A stretch of 57,795 bases of DNA from assembly GCF_000315625.1 (NCBI RefSeq), contig NW_005434468.1, positions 1 through 57,795 on the forward strand, read 5' to 3'. Every line of letters begins with the position of its first letter. Positions within the stretch are counted from its first letter, which is position 1. A model generated the notes under the pieces. It was not told the origin of the DNA. It ran no database searches and saw only the letters and a list, made by a program, of their open reading frames with translations. The translations under genes were made by a program, and so were the position numbers. Shown in pieces: positions 42,701 to 52,569 of this stretch. Source of the stretch: Guillardia theta CCMP2712. Taxonomy: Eukaryota > Cryptophyceae > Pyrenomonadales > Geminigeraceae.

Positions 42701-45458
42701 ACGTACGTGTACAAGATTGATAAGAGTATCGAAACCAAGATTGAACATCGTCTTTCTCTCCTCCACCATCTTCATCACTCTTCCCCGCTGCAAGAACTGC
42801 AAGTGGAAATGAGGATGCAGGCAAAGATGATGATAGATTCACCTTGAGACCAACCTCGACCCAAAAGAAGGCATCTGTAAGCAAACTATCACTAAAAGAA
42901 GAGGCAAGATGGGGAGATAGATAGGAATTGTAGACAGGTATGATAGATGGGTATGATAGATAGGCACTATTTCACAACATACCTTTCTGCAAAGCCTCTT
43001 CTTTGTTAATCGGTTGTTGGTCACAGCTGGATTGACAAGTCACAATGGACTTTAAGACAGACGAGATCACCTCTTCATTCCCGACTGCGTGAGACAACGC
43101 AACATCTCAGCCACGAGCGATGAGCTTGCCTGCAACCCGCACGAATCACGTGAAGTCTTCGTCATGTTGCCGTTACGTTGGCGGTTGACATGTCAAAGTA
43201 CGACAAAGCAACATCCCACGGCGCTTCTTCGCAAAGAGCGACTACGAGGACAGTCAGAAGTGAGAGGACGAACAAGAGACGAACCAAGTCTGATGAGACT
43301 CCTGAGCAATGAGGCCTGCAACTTGACGTCTTCAACCTCCTTCGCTTGATCCCACAAGTCACTGACGACATGACTATCCTTGTGGATTATGTCGAGAGAG
43401 AAATCCTGTTGGATACTGGTGGCTAGGTCGATGATCTGATCGAACGTCACCCTAACTAAGCTCCTTCAAGTCGAACTTGTCAAACCTTGCTAAATATCTT
43501 GAGACTTCTCACGTCCTCTGGGTCCTTGAATGACTTCACTCGCTTCCAGATGGTCAAACTTTCGTTCCAGCAACTCTCAGATTCTTGCTTGGCAAGTTGT
43601 AGGCGAGCATCCGTCGAGTTGATGATAACTTGCTGTCGCTTCATGTATCTAATTATCACCAACAACCTTTGCAACGTACGGAGGCAAGATTGCAAGCATA
43701 CGAGATGATCTTCTGAATCGAGAATCTCGAATCCTCTTGTTTGAAATCCCATTAGTCCAATTGAGTCGAGGAACCCTAGCGGCCTGATTCCTCTGAGCTT
43801 GCAGACTCGCAGAAACATGCGGCAGGTTCTCGAGTTCAAAAGTTTCCCGTCACCTTGCAAACGTTTGCCAAAGACCTGACCTATGGCCTCGAGCAGCGCA
43901 TCTCCTCCAAGCACAGACTGCGAATCAATATTCGAGCAAACAACATTCGAGCAGCAGACTTTGCACAAACGCTCGAGGCGGCGCAGCAATGCAGATGAAT
44001 CAGGAGGAGAAGAAATGACTTGGTTTGCGCGAGGGATTGAGAGCCACTTCTCGCACAAGGGAGGCACAATACTCGCAAGCTCCTCTGACGTCTTCTTGGA
44101 CACACCGCAAGTCCTAGCTTCCCTCATGACTATCTCAGTGAACAGTAGCAGCTGCACAACAAGATTCAGAGGAGCGCTGGGAGGGGAGGCAGGTCACAAT
44201 ACCGTCTGTTCAATGAGCTTCTCCCCTCCTTCTTGCAAGATGGTTCTGCAAGCACAAGGGTGAGCAGATGTGAAACATCCGTTTGATCTCACCTAGCAAT
44301 GCAGCAGGACAAGGGCAGCAAGGCGGGCAAGGAGTTCGAAGATCGCGCCATGCTGCGCAACAGATTGACCAGAACTTTCCTTCTCACCTCCACCACAAGG
44401 TCAACGTTGACTGTCGACATTGTGCTGCGATCTTTGTCACATGAGATAAGCTCTGTCTCATTGAAATCGGCAGGTTGCAGGAGGACATGATTGCTGGATG
44501 AGTTCACAAGATCCTTCGACAAGCCGATGGACATGTGCACCATGATGGACAACATGTCATCAGATGCCTTCTCAGCTTCCTGGCTCCTTGATGTACACAA
44601 GTCAGAGAAGATTCAGAAGCTCAAGTCATCACCATCTCTGAGCCGAGAGCAGAAGATAGCAAGAACAGACGTCGTTGAAGTCCAAGAGTTCACGTCTTGC
44701 AAATCTTTCTGAAAGTTGATTCGCGAATGCAAGAATGACCTGCGGAAAGTCAGGCTCTGTGCATGCGTCCTGAACTTGTTGCATACTCCAGCTCGAGGAA
44801 CTTTATGTTGCAGTGCAAACCGTCGCAATAGCATTTCATCCTATGAAACCGTTATCTATTGAGCAACTGTTGCAAACTTTCACCTTCTCAAGGCTGAAAT
44901 TCGACGGAAGAGACAAGGAGAGGACAGAGCCATCAGATTGATTGATCGCCTCACCACTCGACTGCGAGCAAACGTGAGGCGGGCACAGCGCAATCAATGT
45001 CTCCACCGCGTTGACAAGACAAGGCTCCTGCTCCTCCTCGGCGAGATCCGATGACCTAACAGCAGCTGGTTGGCTCCCTCCCCCTCAGCTGGTTGGCTCC
45101 CTCCCCCCTCAGCTGGTTGGCTCCCTCCCCCCTCAGCGTCCATCCTCGTGTGATGCAGAGAAGCGTTGCCGCGTGCCTCGGCGTCTTTCACTTCCATCGT
45201 TCCAGTCAAGAGTGTTGAAAACTTTGACGCGTTGAGACGAGGAGAGTCTGATGCCTCCACCCTCTCAGCAGCACATTCAGCCCCTTCCCCTCCACGCAAG
45301 ACCGTCAAAGTGACGTGAAAGGGAAGGCCTATAGTAGTCCTGCGTCTCCCTGCTGGGATGCCAGCAGGATCTGAGCTGTCTGCCTTGTTCATGCTACAGA
45401 CAGCAGTTGACATCACCAAGACGATAAGGAGAGCTTTCGGCTTCATCTTTCGCGACAT
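39782..45458 (-). CDS. large multi-exon gene with signal peptide, unknown function
   Basis: Proposed start ATG 45458 in a good context (gccATGtcg) gives K-A-L-L-I-V-L-V-M-S-T-A-V-C-S after a basic M-S-R-K-M-K-P-K, a clear signal peptide or ER anchor. In an alga with a secondary plastid this could also be the first part of a plastid leader. Coding-like exons follow at about 44940-45050, 44620-44830, 44290-44600, 43480-44157 and 43190-43450, and a last long exon ends at 39782 (open to about 42798, about 1,000 codons). The protein looks helical (R-L-V-I-N-F-I-R-D-F, L-L-L-L-R-R-H-R), then basic and low-complexity, and ends in about 15 copies of a 12-residue repeat. Exon joins were not all resolved; two genes instead of one cannot be excluded. 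I recognise no catalytic motif. Confidence 0.55.
39910..40490 (-). repeat. 36-bp coding minisatellite (Y-A-S-S-P-L-E-N-R-R-D-V)
   Basis: About 15-16 in-frame units encode Y-A-S-S-P-L-E-N-R-R with D-V, G-V or D-G ending, a basic, Tyr/Pro-containing tandem repeat in the last exon. It is open in all three plus-strand frames too, which makes long shadow ORFs. Confidence 0.95.
45063..45140. repeat. 24-26-bp repeat, three copies
   Basis: CAGCTGGTTGGCTCCCTCCC units near the 5' end of the signal-peptide gene. They may be coding (E-G-G-G-S-Q-P-A) or intronic. Confidence 0.8.
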
Positions 45459-45985
45459 GGCCCTTGGCGACTTGAAGTTTCTTCCTCAGACGCTGGCAGT
45501 AGAAAAGAGACTCGGAGCCGTACGAGCGCTAGGGCATGCCGGAGATACAGAGACGATCATTACCTACTCGGCTCACTGCTGACGGTTTCTGTTCATCCCC
45601 AACTTCCCTTCAACGTACGCAGGCTGCCCAAGGTCCCAACAAATCCTCTGCCTCGTCCTCGTCCTGGTTCTACTTCGAACCGCTGCATCTCCCACACGTC
45701 TTGAAGCTCTTCCAACCTTGTGGGTTGATAACAATCTGCGTTTGATGTCTTCCTGCCACTCGTCCAATCGGATGCCCTTGACTTCCTGATGTCTCGTCGA
45801 CTCTCTTGCTATTCCCGAGGGATTTTCCCATCTACTTCACCAAGTTCAAAATTCATCACCATTCCTTCGTTCTCCTGTAATGGGCGATACTCAGCGTAAC
45901 GTTTCCGTTCTTTTCCAGTTATATCCCAGAACTTCACCTGCTAAGTTCTTGTACTGCCTTATTCTCAAATTTGTATTCCTAACAT
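45459..45985. other. 5' flank of the signal-peptide gene, possible further exon
   Basis: The minus strand at 45700-45790 reads D-E-W-Q-E-D-I-K-R-R-L-L-S, which looks coding and could be an exon of a neighbouring or longer transcript. Otherwise I see nothing. Confidence 0.3.
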
Positions 45986-45989
45986 TCAA

Positions 45990-46280
45990 ACCTCCCTCGG
46001 CTCCTCTCCTCTCCTCTCCTCTACTCCTCTCCTTCTCTCCTCTCCTCTCCTCCTTCTCATCTCCTCTCCTCTCCTCTCCTCCTCTCCTCTACTACTCCTC
46101 TCCTCTACTCCTCTCCTTCTCTCCTCTCCTCTCCTCCTTCTCATCTCCTCTCCTCTCCTCTCCTCCTCTCCTCTACTACTCCTCTCCTCTACTCCTCTCC
46201 TTCTCTCCTCTCCTCTCCTCCTTCTCATCTCCTCTCCTCTCCTCTCCTCCTTCTCCTCTCCTCTCCTCCTCTCATCGTTT
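45990..46280. repeat. CT-rich minisatellite (CTCCTCTC units, higher-order period about 80-105 bp)
   Basis: Nearly pure pyrimidine on the plus strand, with a higher-order unit TACTCCTCTCCTTCTCTCC repeated three times. It lies between the two gene blocks. Confidence 0.9.
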
Positions 46281-46512
46281 CTTCCTCTCCCATTTTTGCG
46301 CCCGATGCCTATCACATACCCAGCCATCGTGCTAGCTGAGGCGCACTCACTCAGCCGCCGCCGGCGGCCCGGCGGCGCAGCCGGGGCCCGCCCTTGAAGT
46401 TCCAAGTCAACGCTGACCCCTTGAGGCTCCTCAGTGAAGATGTTCAGGGGTACTGACGTTCACAGCACTGAGGATGAGCACAATGCGACAAAGCAGCTTA
46501 TTGCTGGGATTG

Positions 46513-49500
46513 TCTTTCATTTACTTTACACGAGCAGACGTCGAGCCTCACTGAGCTTCCTCCTCCTCCTCCCCTGTCCTCATTCCTGCTCCTGCTTCAA
46601 CTCACTCCTTCCCCTCCTCTTCCTCTCCTAGTCGCAGCCCCTCACTCGCATCGTCTGTTACGAAACTCCACGTATCGCTTGTGCCCGTTGAACTTGAACG
46701 TCCACGACTTGTACTCCTGCAGCACCAGCTGCAGCTCGCACACGTGGCCCGCTACCCCCAGCCTCTTCGTCCTCTCCGTCACCACCCGCACGTTCAAGCA
46801 CACGTCCCGGTACCCTCCCGACTGCCGCGGATCGTAGCTCCCGTCGAACCGGTTCTTCACCCTCATCACCTCCACCCGCTCGTCCTCCGTGATCGCATGC
46901 AGGCAGCGCGTCAGGTCCTCCAGGTCCTCGAACACGATGCACTGACGCACGATGTCCACCAGGCGCGCGACAACGCAGTCGTAGGAGCGCGAGAGCTTCT
47001 CGATGGCGCGATCGACGCTCTTGAGGTTGGCCCACTTGATGCGCTGGAGCAAGTCCGGGTTGAGCTTGGCGTCGACCCACCGCACGAAGTGCATGTCGTC
47101 ATCTGAGGCGAGGATGGGGAAGCTGCCGTTGGACTTGTCTGCAAGCTGCTGCACCAAGAGCTTGAACTCGTCTTCCATCAGCATCGCTTGCATGTACAGC
47201 TGGTCAAGCGTGATCTTGGGCTGCTCTCTCAGCACATCCTTCGGCAGCATCTCACGGCAGCGACAGGCCCACCTTCGCATCGCGCTCTCTCCTCCCTGCT
47301 TCCCCGCCGGTACGACCTCGGCAGCTTCGACGGGCGTGACTCCCTGTAGAGGCACGCCAGCCCGCGGAGACGAGTTGATGGACCCGCAGAGAGAGGCGAG
47401 CGATGCGAGCTGATCCTGCACTCCCTGCCTGCCGCAGATCTCGTGCCAGATCTTCTGGTAGTGCCTCAGGTCCTCTTCGATAAACTTCCACGAGCTCTTG
47501 ATTGCAATCTTCCTACTTACTTGCACAAGAATCCAGATAACGAACAAGAACGTGGGACCTCCTGGTACTTGAAACGGAAGTTTTGAGATGTACAAGTCCT
47601 GTAAGCCCTGCCCGATGAAGCACACTGTGAAGTAGAAAGGCACGTACAACATGAACCATTCTTCGTGATACTGGATGACATGCCCGAATGTCATCGACGA
47701 GGCCCCCAAGACCCACCAGTACACCGAGTAGCTCGATGATGTGCTGCTCGTCACATAGCCGACGGCTGTGATCAGCTCCATGATGCCGGGTACCCATAAG
47801 CACGCTGCGATCATGCCAAGCGCCGTCCGGTGCTGCCCCATGCTCGCCGTGATGGCGCTACCGAACGCCAGCACGAACACGGGGAAGTAGAGCAAGACGG
47901 TCCCGATGGATTGATACCAGGGGCTCCTCAGGTCGACACCGTAGTGCTTGCCCATGCTGTGCTCGGCATAAACAAACTTCTCTCGATCCGTGGGGATGCA
48001 GACAGGGACGACAGTCGACCAGGAGCACGAGGAGGCACCGATGACCCTCCAGGAGACCTCAGTCAGGTTGTCTCGATGAGCCACATCCTCTGACGCCAGC
48101 ACTTGAAACCGCACAGGTTGCTCTCCAGCCACCGGGACAGGCGCAAAGAACCACCCGTTAGCTCGCAGCTCGCTAGAGAAAGTGACGATGAAGTCCTCAT
48201 TCACAGCAAAGGACGAGCTCGTCAAGTCGTGGATTTCACAGCCGTTCCACATGAGACCCAGCAACGAGATCCCAGGGGCCACGACCGCCTGCGCATCCGC
48301 GGTCGACGCGATCTCAAGCGTTCGAAACCTCAGACTCCTCACAGCAATCGCGCTTTCATGGACGATGGACTTGCTAAACTCTGATGACAGGCTGAAGCAA
48401 GCCACACACGCGTACACCCCGACTAGGACAAGCAGTAGCTTGGACCATGGCTTGTACAAGGCATGGGTCACTGGTGTGCTGGTGAAGAGCACACTTGCTT
48501 GGCCTGCGTTCTTGACAGCAAACCAGACCTCTCGCAGTCTCGCTTCCAGAAAGTCTCCTGGAAAGCTGCACCTTTGCCGCAGGATGGCGTCGGTTCGGTC
48601 CAGCTCGTCGCAATCGACGGATTTGACCTCCATCTCCACGGTTTCCTCGCTGTTCGATACACGCGAGAACGCGAACAAGGACTTCAGGTACTGGAAGAAG
48701 TTACAATCGATCGAAAACAACACGACCAATCTGTTCAGCTTGCCTATCTTCCGAAGCCGTTGGATCATGAAAATATGCCTGAAGAATTCAACAAGTCTGC
48801 GATGTCTTCGGGTCTTCTTGTACCGAAGATAGCGGGAGTGCTCTGCCTCCTCCTTGATAGCGTATATCCCTCTCATCGCAAGCACAAGCTCGCACACGTG
48901 CCCCGCTACCCCCAGCCTCTTCGTCCTCTCCGTCACCACCCGCACGTTCAAGCACACGTCCCGGTACCCTCCCGACTGCCGCGGGTCGTAGCTCCCGTCG
49001 AACCGGTTCTTCACCCTCATCACCTCCACCCGCTCGTCCTCCGTGATCGCATGCAGGCAGCGCGTCAGGTCCTCCAGGTCCTCGAACACGATGCACTGAC
49101 GCACGATGTCCACCAGACGACACACGTGGAAGTCATAGGTGCTGGCAAGTTTCTCGATGGCGCGATCGACGCTCTTGAGGTTGGCCCACTTGATGCGCTG
49201 GAGCAAGTCCGGGTTGTGCTTGGCGTCGACCCACCGGACGAAGTCGACGCTGTTCTGGGTGATGATGGGGAAGCTGCCGTTGGATTGCTCGGCGTAGTCT
49301 TGGACGATGTCCAGGAAGAGAGGCTTCAAGGCATTGGCCTGTGCGTAGAGTTGATCTAAAGAGTCCACCAGGGTCGACACCTTCATGCACTTGTTGATGT
49401 ACATCGAGAGCATCCGACTGTGAAGCTCGACGAGGAATGGTTCTCTCTTACTCTCCAGGTTGTCAAAGCCTCCTTGGACGATGATCTCGAACTTGTTCTG

Positions 49501-51128
49501 TGTGTTGTATAGATGGCTGAAGCTGTGTAAAGACTCCGACCAACTGTACTGCAGAGGAACGGGGACCTGACAGCTGTCGATCTGGAACTTCTTCTTCGTC
49601 GCTGCCACCTGCGCTTTCAAGCACTCAACATCCTCTGCAAAGCTTGGAAGCTCGGTCAGCTCCTTCCACGCTTGCTCAAACTGCTCGACGTCTTGGCGTA
49701 TTACCTGTCTGCCCTGGAACGAGTGCCACTCGCGGTTTCCGATCAGAAGCACGAAGACGACAATGAAAAAGATCGCCGCAGAGTTGATGGTCTGATCAAT
49801 GATCCATGTGACCAAGATCTGGTAGATCCCAGCCATCAGTCCTTTCTCGAGAGCGAAATGCTCACTCAGAAGTAGAGGAGCCGGAAACAACAACAAATCC
49901 TGAACACCAACGTTAGAAGACATAGGCTCAGCAACGAGGTCTCGATTACCCCGAAAGTCTGGTACAGGACCAGGCCTTGCCGGTCGTTGTGCCAGTTCAT
50001 CGTAGAGCCTCCGTACCCTCCAAGGCGAACCAGTGACGTCAGCACTATCCCCCAAGCTATCACCTGCTTCATGAGTCAGCGAAAGCCCTCTAAGACATCT
50101 ACAGATCGAAAGTGCTCGCTTCACCTTGGTCGAGCCTCTCGGGCAGCGATGGTGCAGAAGAATCAAGCCTAGCAAGATACTCGCAAACATGACGACCCTC
50201 GCAATCAGCGACGAGTAGTCTGGCCATACACACCACATGTCGTGGAAGTTGAAGTCTACAACCTCCAGTCGCCTCATCGGCGTGTTGTAGATGGGAGCAT
50301 TTCTGCTTTTGAGGTAGTTCATTGTCGACATGTCGTTTGATCTGACGCTCCCACAGACTCGAGAGTAGGCAATGTAGACCCAGTCCTTCCTGTCGTCCGA
50401 GCCCTCGATGAAGAAAGATACCACGTCAAGCTCCGTCGATAGATTGCTGGTGATGATGTAGAAGCCGTTGGATTGCACAGAGTCTTGAAAGCTCAGCTCG
50501 TACGTCGACCCATTCACGGCATGCGATACCCCTGGCAGTTGCTCTATCACAGCCGTGTTGCTCATGACGTCCTTGATGACATGCGGCATCCTGCAGTTCT
50601 CCACCATCAAGCCCATCCCCGCTATTCCCGGCGACTTGACGTTGGGCCATTTCGTTCCGTCCCGCAGCATCATCGCAGTGAACCTGAAGTACCGATAAGA
50701 CTTGTAGTCCGCCACCTGCACCGATTTCCATAGAAAGATCTCATCCTGGTACCCGAAGATGAGCACGATGATTCCCAGGATCAGAAGGCTGAGCCTGTTG
50801 ATACGCAGAAGCAAGAGCATGGAGATCGGGCGCACTGAGAGAAACACCTTCCATAGATCCCGAGCATGCAGGGAGTGCTGATATCGATCAGCGAGGTCCT
50901 GCAAGGCGTTTCCGGGTCTGGACGCGCTTGCTATCACGTATTCCTCTGCCAGGCGCGATTGTTCCTCAGAGTGAGAGTCATGGAAGATTTTCTCGGGGGG
51001 GCTGCATGCCTCCTTGCCCTCAGGCATCTTGGTAGCTCCCGGCTCGTCTTCTAGGGGAGGAAGCTTATTGCTGCGAGCAGGCGAAAGGAGAGTGTCATCT
51101 GGGAAGGCGAGTGAGGTTTCGATAGTAT
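46513..51128. repeat. left arm of a 4.6-kb inverted duplication
   Basis: Reverse complement of 52575-57174 with only scattered differences. The outer boundary lies in TCTTTCATTTACTTTACACG (about 46513). The inner boundary is a few bases inside the start codon of the gene. Confidence 0.95.
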
Positions 51129-51132
51129 CCAT
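46642..51132 (-). CDS. multi-pass membrane protein with two discoidin-like and two RelA/SpoT-like domains, left copy
   Basis: The start is taken at ATG 51132 (M-D-T-I-E-T-S), which aligns with the right copy; a longer frame opens at 51159. The raw frame is open throughout but hides three likely introns (50064-50124, 49900-49949, 48779-48823), giving about 1,440 aa. Architecture, seen twice in tandem: membrane segment, outer region with discoidin-like features (F-F-I-E-G-S-D-D; F-R-F-T-A), several membrane segments, then a cytoplasmic domain with D-I-V-R-Q-C-I-V-F-E-D-L, V-K-N-R-F-D, G-G-Y-R-D-V-C-L-N and C-E-L-Q-L-V-L. This last set resembles the RelA/SpoT nucleotidyltransferase fold. The first domain has C-E-L-V-L where the second has C-E-L-Q-L. 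If active, it could make or bind (p)ppGpp-like nucleotides in response to an outside signal. That role is inference. C-terminal G-H-K-R-Y-V-E-F-R also fits the family. Confidence 0.75.
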   Translation of the reverse strand: MDTIETSLAFPDDTLLSPARSNKLPPLEDEPGATKMPEGKEACSPPEKIFHDSHSEEQSRLAEEYVIASASRPGNALQDLADRYQHSLHARDLWKVFLSVRPISMLLLLRINRLSLLILGIIVLIFGYQDEIFLWKSVQVADYKSYRYFRFTAMMLRDGTKWPNVKSPGIAGMGLMVENCRMPHVIKDVMSNTAVIEQLPGVSHAVNGSTYELSFQDSVQSNGFYIITSNLSTELDVVSFFIEGSDDRKDWVYIAYSRVCGSVRSNDMSTMNYLKSRNAPIYNTPMRRLEVVDFNFHDMWCVWPDYSSLIARVVMFASILLGLILLHHRCPRGSTKVKRALSICRCLRGLSLTHEAGDSLGDSADVTGSPWRVRRLYDELAQRPARPGPVPDFRGNRDLVAEPMSSNVGVQDLLLFPAPLLLSEHFALEKGLMAGIYQILVTWIIDQTINSAAIFFIVVFVLLIGNREWHSFQGRQVIRQDVEQFEQAWKELTELPSFAEDVECLKAQVAATKKKFQIDSCQVPVPLQYSWSESLHSFSHLYNTQNKFEIIVQGGFDNLESKREPFLVELHSRMLSMYINKCMKVSTLVDSLDQLYAQANALKPLFLDIVQDYAEQSNGSFPIITQNSVDFVRWVDAKHNPDLLQRIKWANLKSVDRAIEKLASTYDFHVCRLVDIVRQCIVFEDLEDLTRCLHAITEDERVEVMRVKNRFDGSYDPRQSGGYRDVCLNVRVVTERTKRLGVAGHVCELVLAMRGIYAIKEEAEHSRYLRYKKTRRHRRLVEFFRHIFMIQRLRKIGKLNRLVVLFSIDCNFFQYLKSLFAFSRVSNSEETVEMEVKSVDCDELDRTDAILRQRCSFPGDFLEARLREVWFAVKNAGQASVLFTSTPVTHALYKPWSKLLLVLVGVYACVACFSLSSEFSKSIVHESAIAVRSLRFRTLEIASTADAQAVVAPGISLLGLMWNGCEIHDLTSSSFAVNEDFIVTFSSELRANGWFFAPVPVAGEQPVRFQVLASEDVAHRDNLTEVSWRVIGASSCSWSTVVPVCIPTDREKFVYAEHSMGKHYGVDLRSPWYQSIGTVLLYFPVFVLAFGSAITASMGQHRTALGMIAACLWVPGIMELITAVGYVTSSTSSSYSVYWWVLGASSMTFGHVIQYHEEWFMLYVPFYFTVCFIGQGLQDLYISKLPFQVPGGPTFLFVIWILVQVSRKIAIKSSWKFIEEDLRHYQKIWHEICGRQGVQDQLASLASLCGSINSSPRAGVPLQGVTPVEAAEVVPAGKQGGESAMRRWACRCREMLPKDVLREQPKITLDQLYMQAMLMEDEFKLLVQQLADKSNGSFPILASDDDMHFVRWVDAKLNPDLLQRIKWANLKSVDRAIEKLSRSYDCVVARLVDIVRQCIVFEDLEDLTRCLHAITEDERVEVMRVKNRFDGSYDPRQSGGYRDVCLNVRVVTERTKRLGVAGHVCELQLVLQEYKSWTFKFNGHKRYVEFRNRRCE

Positions 51133-51159
51133 CTTGTCACAGTAAAATCCATTTCTCAA

Positions 51160-52569
51160 GTAGAAATCCGCTCCATATCCTTCATGCTAAACATTTTGAT
51201 CTCCACTTCTGAAGGATTTACTTAGTTCTCTCTCCTTTCATTCTCTCTCCTTTGTTCTCTCCCTTCGTTCCCACTTATGTTCTCTTCCCTCCTTTGAACC
51301 TTCTATTTCTGTACTCGAGCTCTTTCCTCACTATGTCTCTTGGTTTGTCTGTGCTCCTCCTCTTTCTAGCATCATCTCCACTGCTCGTTCTTCGTTCTCC
51401 TGCCTTCTCCTTCCCTCCACCTCCTTCGCTGCTCTGACTTCTTCCATCCCGCTCCCCAAACATGCGCAAACCATGGAATCATTACTGCGAGCTCGCTAAA
51501 CCTACGGAATCTCTCTACTACCAACAGTTCTGCCTGATACATTTTAAAAAGAAAATCACTGTATTGTCTCCTAGTTAAACGCGGAGGACACCAAATATCA
51601 CATAGGAATGAGAAGCCTATCAGGATTGCTGCCTTGGAAAGTCTCTAGGAGTTTTTGTTTTGAGAGTTCTGAGGCCCTTTCAGTTTCCCGAGAATCTTCT
51701 GTAAATATTTGAAATTTGACTACAAACATTTCGATAAATTATTTGAATAATTCTGAACCGTAAAGGGACAGTAATGTGACGTGACTGATCTTTTAAATGG
51801 CCTCTAGTACCCCATCCAATCCCATCCCACCCACCCCACCCAATCAAGGTCTAATAGTACCAAGGGCGTAGCGACCAAGTACCCCACCCCACCCCCTAGA
51901 GGTCTCATATGTACTATCGGACCTCCCCATTAAGACTGACCCCCAATTGGAGGGGACGTGAACGCTGCGGAAATTGACTGCCGAAAAGGTGAAAAAAACT
52001 TCAGTTTGTGTAATACAATATTTCAAATTTGATAAGATAATTCTAACCAAAAACTAACTACCTACAAATTTGCCACCTACTTCTTTGAAAAAAAACTCCT
52101 AGAAACTTTTGAAAGGCAGCAATTAAAGAGAGCTATTTTTGCTATATCAAATTTAGTGTCCTCCGGATCTCACTAGGAGACAGTTTGAAGAAGCTTCTTT
52201 TTTTTGGTCAGGTCTAGAGGAGTGGAGAACTGTTGGTAGTAGAGAGATACCGCAAGGATGGGGGTCAAAAGCGTTTGGGGATGCGCGCACAAGGAGAGGC
52301 TGAGGAAGAGGAATGAAGGAGGAACGAGGAAAGAAGGAGGAAGCGAAAGCGAGAGGAGAAGGGAGAAGAAAGCAAGACAATCAAGGAGAGAAGAAGAGAA
52401 AGAAAAGTTAGGGAGTGTGTGAGCAAACAAATCTTCACACTTGCCAATACCAAGCCTGTACACATTCCAAATTTTCCCTCGCCTTTGAGTGACAAATCCG
52501 TCGATTTCGTTTGACATCTCAGTTGTGAAGATGAAAACCCAAAATTCTTAAGACTGCCCTGGCAGTAAG
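51160..52569. promoter_or_regulatory. 1.4-kb unique spacer between head-to-head gene copies
   Basis: Not duplicated: the two gene copies have different upstream sequences, so their promoters differ. The left part (51200-51440) is pyrimidine-rich, the middle AT-rich (51530-52150) with a run of cccatcc/ccaccc motifs at 51810-51890, and the right part (52230-52420) purine-rich. No convincing gene is seen. It probably acts as a bidirectional promoter region. Confidence 0.5.

Noticed and set aside
46658-49390. Arg/Gly/His-rich ORFs antisense or out of frame to the RSH-like genes
   Set aside because: They mirror identically in both arms, are GC-driven and lack domains.
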